This document shows positions 58,123-64,000 of a stretch of 64,000 nucleotides of DNA, piece by piece. Position 1 is the stretch's first letter; every line of letters begins with the position of its first letter. Source of the stretch: Jannaschia sp. GRR-S6-38 (GTDB lineage: Bacteria > Pseudomonadota > Alphaproteobacteria > Rhodobacterales > Rhodobacteraceae); assembly GCF_029853695.1 (NCBI RefSeq), contig NZ_CP122537.1, positions 2,439,501 through 2,503,500 of the forward strand, read 5' to 3'. The notes under the pieces are model-generated. The model was given only the letters and a program-made list of their open reading frames with translations, was not told the DNA's origin and searched no databases. Position numbers and translations under genes: made by a program.

Positions 58123-58311
58123 GGCACGCATCTGGCACGGGGCGATTCACGCTGGCCAGCGCGAAAGCGCGCCGATCGGCGCGGGGGCGTCGACAATCGC
58201 CACCGGCCCCGCCGATACGCCGCGGCCGGGAAACCAAGCTGGGCAAGGCTGCCACATTTGCGCCACAAATCCGTGCGAAGTTCGACGCAATTCGACCGGA
58301 GTTCCGCCGCA

Positions 58312-58803
58312 ATGCCATTGACCCGAGCCGCCCTCCGCCTCCGCGACCTGCTGCGCGGGCGGCCGCTCGGGATGGGCGGCGTGGCGCGGCTGGAAAGCGC
58401 CAGCCTGATGGTCGGGCTGGGGGGCATGGCGACGGCCCTGGGCGTGACCATGGCGCAGGCGACGCTGCCGCCGATCATCGACACCGAGGCCGCCTTGCGC
58501 CGCGCGGTGATCGCGGCAGAGTTCGACGAGGCGGTCTGTCCCGACGGCTGGGCCGCCGATCACGCGCTGCTGCTGGACCTGACCGAGCCCCAGATCTTCG
58601 CCTGGTACCTGCGGGAGAGCTTTGCCCTCACGGATCGCGAGGTCATCTCGGGCGTCGGGCTCTACCTGGCCAATGCCCGAGATTTCCGGATGATCGCGGG
58701 GCCGGCCTTCACCCGCAACCAGATCCTTCTGTGCATCGCCGAGAGCCGGCGCCTGACCATGCCCGAAGAGGAACTGGTCCCGCCCGCCCTGCGAAACACC
58801 TGA
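58312..58803 (+). CDS. Hypothetical protein
   Basis: A 163-residue protein with a hydrophobic Gly/Ala stretch (LMVGLGGMATALGVTMAQAT) and a helical C-terminus (EPQIFAWYLRESFALTDREV, FTRNQILLCIAESRRLTMPE). No ribosome site is obvious at ATG 58312, but codon usage is normal and it fills the gap before maeB. No family recognised. Confidence 0.55.
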   Translation: MPLTRAALRLRDLLRGRPLGMGGVARLESASLMVGLGGMATALGVTMAQATLPPIIDTEAALRRAVIAAEFDEAVCPDGWAADHALLLDLTEPQIFAWYLRESFALTDREVISGVGLYLANARDFRMIAGPAFTRNQILLCIAESRRLTMPEEELVPPALRNT

Positions 58804-58922
58804 CGACCGGCCTTCGGGCGATCGCCAAGCTCGGCATGGCCTGCGGCACGCTGCCCGATCCCGGCTGGCGGCCTGCGACCCGCGGGTGCTAGAGCTTGCC
58901 GCGAGGAGAGGCGGAGGACCCC

Positions 58923-61211
58923 ATGAGCGATCGCACCGACGACGCGCAGGCCGCGCTGCGGCAGGCGGCGCTGGACTATCACCAGTATCCGAAGCCCGGA
59001 AAGCTGGAGATCCGGGCGACGAAGCCGCTGGCCAATGGCCGCGACCTGGCCCGCGCCTATTCGCCGGGCGTGGCCGAGGCCTCCTCGGCCATCCATGCCG
59101 ACCCGGAAACCGCCGCCGATTACACCGCCCGCGGCAACCTGGTGGCGGTCGTCACCAACGGCTCGGCCGTGTTGGGGCTGGGCAATATCGGCGCGCTGGC
59201 CTCCAAGCCGGTGATGGAGGGCAAGGCGGTCCTGTTCAAGAAATTCGCCAATATCGACTGCTTCGACATCGAGCTCGACGAGAGCGACCCCGAGAAGCTG
59301 GCCGAGATCGTCTGCGCGATGGAGCCGACCTTCGGGGCGATCAACCTCGAGGACATCAAGGCGCCCGACTGCTTCACGGTCGAGCGCATCTGCCGCGAGC
59401 GCATGAACATCCCCGTCTTCCACGACGACCAGCACGGCACCGCCATCGTCGTCGGGGCGGCGGCGCTCAACGCGCTCAAGCTGACGAACCGCGACTGGGC
59501 GGACATCAAGGTCGTCTCCACCGGCGGCGGCGCGGCGGGGATCGCCTGTCTCAACATGCTCCTGACGCTGGGGGTGAAGCGCGAGAACGTGTTCCTGTGC
59601 GACCTCGCGGGTCTCGTCCACGAGGGCCGGACCGAGGACATGACCGAGCAGAAGGCCGCCTTCGCCCAGCCCGGCGGCCCGCGCAGCCTCGATGACGTGA
59701 TCGCGGGGGCGGATCTGTTCCTCGGCCTCTCCGGGCCGGGCGTCCTGAAGCCCGAGATGGTCGCGAAGATGGCCGAGACGCCCATCATCTTCGCGCTGGC
59801 CAATCCCAATCCCGAGATCGCCTTCGACCTGGCCAAGGCAACCGCGCCCGACGCGATCATCGCCACGGGGCGGTCGGACCACCCCAACCAGGTCAACAAC
59901 GTGCTGTGCTTTCCCTTCATCTTCCGGGGCGCGCTGGACGTGGGCGCGACCGAGATCAACGAGGCGATGAAGATCGGCTGCGTCGAGGGCATCGCCGCGC
60001 TGGCGCGGGCCACGACCAGCGCCGAGGCCGCCGCCGCCTATCGCGAGGAGCAGCTGACCTTCGGGCCCGACTACCTGATCCCAAAGCCCTTCGACCCGCG
60101 GCTGATGGGCGTGGTGGCGAGCGCCGTGGCCAAGGCCGCCATGGAATCGGGCGTGGCGCGCCGGCCGATCGCGGATCTGAAGGCCTACAAGGCGCGGCTC
60201 GACGCGTCGGTCTTCCGCTCGGCGCTGATCATGCGGCCGGTCTTCGCCGCCGCGGCGCAGGCCGAGCGGCGGATCGTCTTCGCCGAGGGCGAGGACGAGC
60301 GCGTACTGCGCGCCGCGCAGGCCATTATGGAGGAGACGACCGACATCCCGATCCTGATCGGGCGCCCGGAGGTGATCCACACCCGCGTGCTGCGCGCCGG
60401 GCTGACCATCGAGCCGGGGCGCAACGTCGAGATCGTGAACCCAGAGAGCGATCCGCGCTACCGCGACTATTGGGAGACCTACCACCGGCTGATGGCGCGG
60501 CAGGGCGTGCCGCCCGACCTGGCCCGCGCGATCATGCGCACCAACACGACCGCCATCGCCGCCGTGATGGTGAACCGCGACGAGGCCGACAGCCTGATCT
60601 GCGGCACCTTTGGACAGTTCCTCTGGCACCTGCGCTACGTGACCGAGATCCTGGGGCATAATGGCCTGCACCCGGTGGGCGCGCTCAGCCTGATGATCCT
60701 CGAGGACGGGCCGCTCTTCATCGCCGACACCCATGTCCACGCGCGGCCCACGCCGGAGCAGGTGACCGAGACGGTGCTGGCCTGCGCGCGCCACGTGCGG
60801 CGCTTCGGGGTGCAGCCGAAGATCGCGCTCTGCTCGGCCTCGCAATTCGGCAATCTCGACAGCGAGAGCGGGCGGACCATGCGCGAGGCACTGGCGCGGC
60901 TCGACGGCATGGCGCTGGATTTCGAATACGAGGGCGAGATGAACGCCGATGCCGCGCTCGACCCCGAACTGCGTGCGCGCTTCATGCCCCACGGCCGGAT
61001 GGAGGGCGCCGCCAACGTGCTGGTCTTCGCCTCGACCGACGCGGCGGGCGCCACGCGCAACATCCTCAAGGCGCGCGCGAACGGGCTGGAGGTCGGCCCG
61101 CTGCTGATGGGCATGGGCAACAAGGCCCATATCGTGACCCCTTCGATCACCGCCCGCGGGCTGCTGAACGTCTCGGCCCTCGCGGGCACGCCGGTGACGC
61201 ATTACGGGTGA
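58923..61211 (+). CDS. maeB: NADP-dependent malic enzyme, MaeB type
   Basis: The 762-residue enzyme combines an N-terminal malic enzyme ([30 protein letters not shown] loop, [20 protein letters not shown]) with the NAD(P) domain ([20 protein letters not shown]) and a C-terminal phosphotransacetylase-like regulatory domain (from about 430; [20 protein letters not shown]). It decarboxylates malate to pyruvate, and the PTA-like part senses acetyl-CoA in relatives. A GAGGAGAGGCGGAGG ribosome site precedes ATG 58923. Confidence 0.93.
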   Translation: MSDRTDDAQAALRQAALDYHQYPKPGKLEIRATKPLANGRDLARAYSPGVAEASSAIHADPETAADYTARGNLVAVVTNGSAVLGLGNIGALASKPVMEGKAVLFKKFANIDCFDIELDESDPEKLAEIVCAMEPTFGAINLEDIKAPDCFTVERICRERMNIPVFHDDQHGTAIVVGAAALNALKLTNRDWADIKVVSTGGGAAGIACLNMLLTLGVKRENVFLCDLAGLVHEGRTEDMTEQKAAFAQPGGPRSLDDVIAGADLFLGLSGPGVLKPEMVAKMAETPIIFALANPNPEIAFDLAKATAPDAIIATGRSDHPNQVNNVLCFPFIFRGALDVGATEINEAMKIGCVEGIAALARATTSAEAAAAYREEQLTFGPDYLIPKPFDPRLMGVVASAVAKAAMESGVARRPIADLKAYKARLDASVFRSALIMRPVFAAAAQAERRIVFAEGEDERVLRAAQAIMEETTDIPILIGRPEVIHTRVLRAGLTIEPGRNVEIVNPESDPRYRDYWETYHRLMARQGVPPDLARAIMRTNTTAIAAVMVNRDEADSLICGTFGQFLWHLRYVTEILGHNGLHPVGALSLMILEDGPLFIADTHVHARPTPEQVTETVLACARHVRRFGVQPKIALCSASQFGNLDSESGRTMREALARLDGMALDFEYEGEMNADAALDPELRARFMPHGRMEGAANVLVFASTDAAGATRNILKARANGLEVGPLLMGMGNKAHIVTPSITARGLLNVSALAGTPVTHYG

Positions 61212-61344
61212 CGGACGCGCCCGCCGGTGCGCCGAGCGGGGGAGTTTGGCGCCGCGACGCGCGGGGAGGCGTTGACCCCCGTCAATGCAGCGGCCCCGCT
61301 TCCGTGGCAGATATTTGGGGTCAGGCGATCCGGGGAGACGCGCG

Positions 61345-61620
61345 ATGGAGAGGTCAGAAGCCTATCGCTCTGCCAGGGCGCGCGTCGAAGCCAGGATGGG
61401 CTTCTACGCGCATCTGACGGTCTATGCCGGGATCATCGTCCTCCTGATGGCGATCAACTTCCTCACCTTCTCCGGTGTGCTGTGGTTTCACTGGCCGATG
61501 CTGGGATGGGGGATCGCCGTCGCGCTGCATGCGCTGGGTGTCTTCGTGTTTCCACGTCGCTTCGCTGTCAGCGAGGAGATGATCGAGAAGGAAATGGGCA
61601 AGCCCGGCACGCGGTCCTGA
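61345..61620 (+). CDS. 2TM-domain protein
   Basis: A 91-residue protein with an amphipathic start (EAYRSARARVEARMGFYAHL), two membrane helices (YAGIIVLLMAINFL, GWGIAVALHALGVFVF) and a C-terminal helix EEMIEKEMGKPG, as in the 2TM domain family sometimes fused to LytTR or kinases. CGGGGAGACGCGCG precedes ATG 61345. Lies between maeB and a decayed copy of its 3' end. Confidence 0.75.
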   Translation: MERSEAYRSARARVEARMGFYAHLTVYAGIIVLLMAINFLTFSGVLWFHWPMLGWGIAVALHALGVFVFPRRFAVSEEMIEKEMGKPGTRS

Positions 61621-61677
61621 GGGCGGCGGCCCCGCGCCCGCCTCTTGCGTCGCGGCCAGATGGGGGGGGGGCGCGGA

Positions 61678-61754
61678 CGTTCTGGTTTTCATCTCGACCG
61701 ATGCGGCGGGTCCCACGCGGATTTTATGGAACGCGCGGGCAAACGGGATTTGAG
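61678..61754 (+). pseudogene. Decayed duplicate of the maeB 3' region
   Basis: Translated, this segment reads VLVFISTDAAGPTRILWNAR followed by ANGI and a stop. The maeB product has [20 protein letters not shown] then ANGLE (61020-61091). The copy keeps ~25 codons with several changes and ends in a premature TGA. It is a remnant of a partial duplication or of an earlier rearrangement around the 2TM gene. Confidence 0.75.
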
Positions 61755-61774
61755 CCCGGCGCGCCGCGGGCGCA

Positions 61775-62122
61775 TCAGCGGTGAGGCGGCGGCGCGCCGT
61801 ATTCGGCCGTGTCGGCGCGCGCGGGCGTGGCCGCGGGCGTTTCCGGTTCGGCATCGGTCCAGGCGGTGCCGCTGGCCATCACGCAGGCGGTGCCGTCGGG
61901 CCGCAGCATCAGGATCGTCCAGCTGCCGCTCTCGGCCGAGCGCCAGACCTCGTAGAGGCGGGTCTCATTCTGAAGCCCACGTCCGATCACGGTTTCCGCG
62001 TAGATGGAGGTGAGTTTGCCGGCGATGGTGTCGTGCCGCCCGCAGGCGGCTTGCGCCAGCGCGGGCGGGGCCACCGCGGCCAGGCCGAATGTCAGGCTGA
62101 GGCTGATGAGTCGTTTCCACAT
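61775..62122 (-). CDS. Periplasmic hypothetical protein
   Basis: A 115-residue protein with a signal peptide (LISLSLTFGLAAVAPPALAQ), two cysteines (AACGRHDTIAG, DGTACVMASG) and a small beta-rich body with LYEVWRSAESGSWTILMLRP, then a Pro/Ala-rich tail. ATG 62122 follows AAGGAGAAGATC. Resembles short secreted proteins frequent in Rhodobacterales; no named family. Confidence 0.65.
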   Translation of the reverse strand: MWKRLISLSLTFGLAAVAPPALAQAACGRHDTIAGKLTSIYAETVIGRGLQNETRLYEVWRSAESGSWTILMLRPDGTACVMASGTAWTDAEPETPAATPARADTAEYGAPPPHR

Positions 62123-62292
62123 GATCTTCTCCTTCCCGGTTGCGGGGTCGGAGATGGCGAGGCCTGCGACCCCGGCGACATGATGGTCGATATACACCAG
62201 ATATAGGGGCGGAGGCGCCGGGCGCATCTAGGGGTGCCAAAACCGTGAGAATCGGGTCGGCGGGTCGTGAGGCGCCGCGGCGGGGGCGTTCG

Positions 62293-63531
<1,239 letters not shown>

Positions 63532-63590
63532 CGGCGATCCTCCTCGCGGGCACACTTGCGGAGGGGGCGGGCATCCGCAACCCTGCGCGG

Positions 63591-64000
63591 ATGGATGACC
63601 TGTCCCCCGAGCTGTTCGACTTCATCGCCGCGCGCTGCCCCGACCTGCCGCGCATCACCGGCGGCCGCCGCTTCGGGACGGGGCAGAGCAACCCGACCTG
63701 GGCCCTGACGACCGAGGGCGCGCCGCTGGTGCTGCGCGCCAAGCCGCCGGGCAAGCTGCTGCCCAAGGCGCATATGATCGAGCGGGAATACCGCGTGATG
63801 GCGGCGCTGGCCGACACGCCCGTGCCGGTCCCGCGGATGCACGCGCTGATCGAGGAGGCGAACCCGCTGGGCCGCCCCTTCTACCTGATGGCGCATGTGG
63901 AGGGGCGGATCTTCTGGGACCCGACCCTGCCCGAGGTCGCGGACCGGGCCGCGATCTACGACGCGATGAACGCGGTGCTGGCGACGCTTGGGGGGCTCGA
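63591..64000 (+). CDS. Phosphotransferase (APH/ACAD10-like kinase), 3'-truncated by window edge
   Basis: The visible 136 residues begin MDDLSPELFDFIAARCPDLP and show the APH fold nucleotide loop (RRFGTGQSNPTWALTTEG), LVLRAKPPGKLLPKAHMIER with a catalytic-type lysine, and RPFYLMAHVEGRIFWDPTLP. The family phosphorylates hydroxyacyl-CoA or small molecules; next to an acyl-CoA dehydrogenase it probably acts in 4-hydroxy-acid catabolism. The C-terminal HxD motif lies outside the window. Confidence 0.88.
   Translation, partial: MDDLSPELFDFIAARCPDLPRITGGRRFGTGQSNPTWALTTEGAPLVLRAKPPGKLLPKAHMIEREYRVMAALADTPVPVPRMHALIEEANPLGRPFYLMAHVEGRIFWDPTLPEVADRAAIYDAMNAVLATLGGL

Noticed and set aside
58662..61202. 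846-codon minus-strand open frame
   Set aside because: Antisense of maeB; no start signal or domain.

Overview
The window is a high-GC chromosomal segment (roughly 70% G+C by eye) of an alphaproteobacterium, most likely Rhodobacterales (Roseobacter/Rhodobacter type). This rests on gene content: a symporter-type sensor kinase, PleD next to DUF3572, a D-3-hydroxybutyrate dehydrogenase/patatin pair, and a PreA/PreT pyrimidine cluster with a RutR-like repressor. I saw no rRNA, tRNA or CRISPR array.

0-11.2 kb is ordinary core genome: a sodium/solute-symporter histidine kinase, a FliM/FliN-like SpoA protein, an HpcH/HpaI aldolase, a 23S rRNA methyltransferase coupled to a PIN protein, a penicillin-acylase-family hydrolase, a 3-hydroxyisobutyrate-dehydrogenase-type enzyme and a BrnA-like ribbon-helix-helix protein.

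11.2-29.9 kb is accessory. First comes a low-GC two-gene DUF5343 + Swt1-type HEPN module (11.24-12.48 kb). Then comes an approximately 16.9 kb segment bounded by near-identical 118-bp direct repeats (12901-13019 and 29816-29933). Both repeats are the 3' end and terminator of the substrate-binding-protein gene at 29.9-30.9 kb. Inside are a truncated i-spanin with an overlapping o-spanin-like lipoprotein gene, three related small membrane-protein genes (the third broken), a tyrosine recombinase, small secreted and membrane proteins, a methyltransferase, three LysR regulators, two paralogous sulfotransferases, an RND efflux pair and a K+-channel-like protein. I read it as an integrated or transposed island that also carries phage-lysis remnants.

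29.9-47.3 kb is a reductive pyrimidine catabolism locus. It has an uptake ABC transporter (binding protein, two permeases, ATPase), dihydropyrimidinase, an M20-type N-carbamoyl-beta-alanine hydrolase, PreA, PreT and a RutR-like TetR regulator. RutR-like palindromes sit in front of the hydrolase and in front of preT. GNAT, DapA-family and small membrane genes are threaded through the long minus-strand operon. One gene there is a chimera of an AT-rich membrane-anchored domain and a VOC domain.

47.3-64 kb is core-like: a CsbD-like protein, PHB-related genes (patatin, pentapeptide-like protein, bdhA), a strong candidate sRNA, a YejA-type peptide-binding protein, PleD, an ECF sigma operon with a Spy/CpxP-like protein, an EF-hand protein, DUF983/Nudix, an EamA transporter, MaeB (with a decayed copy of its 3' end downstream), an acyl-CoA dehydrogenase and the start of a phosphotransferase gene.
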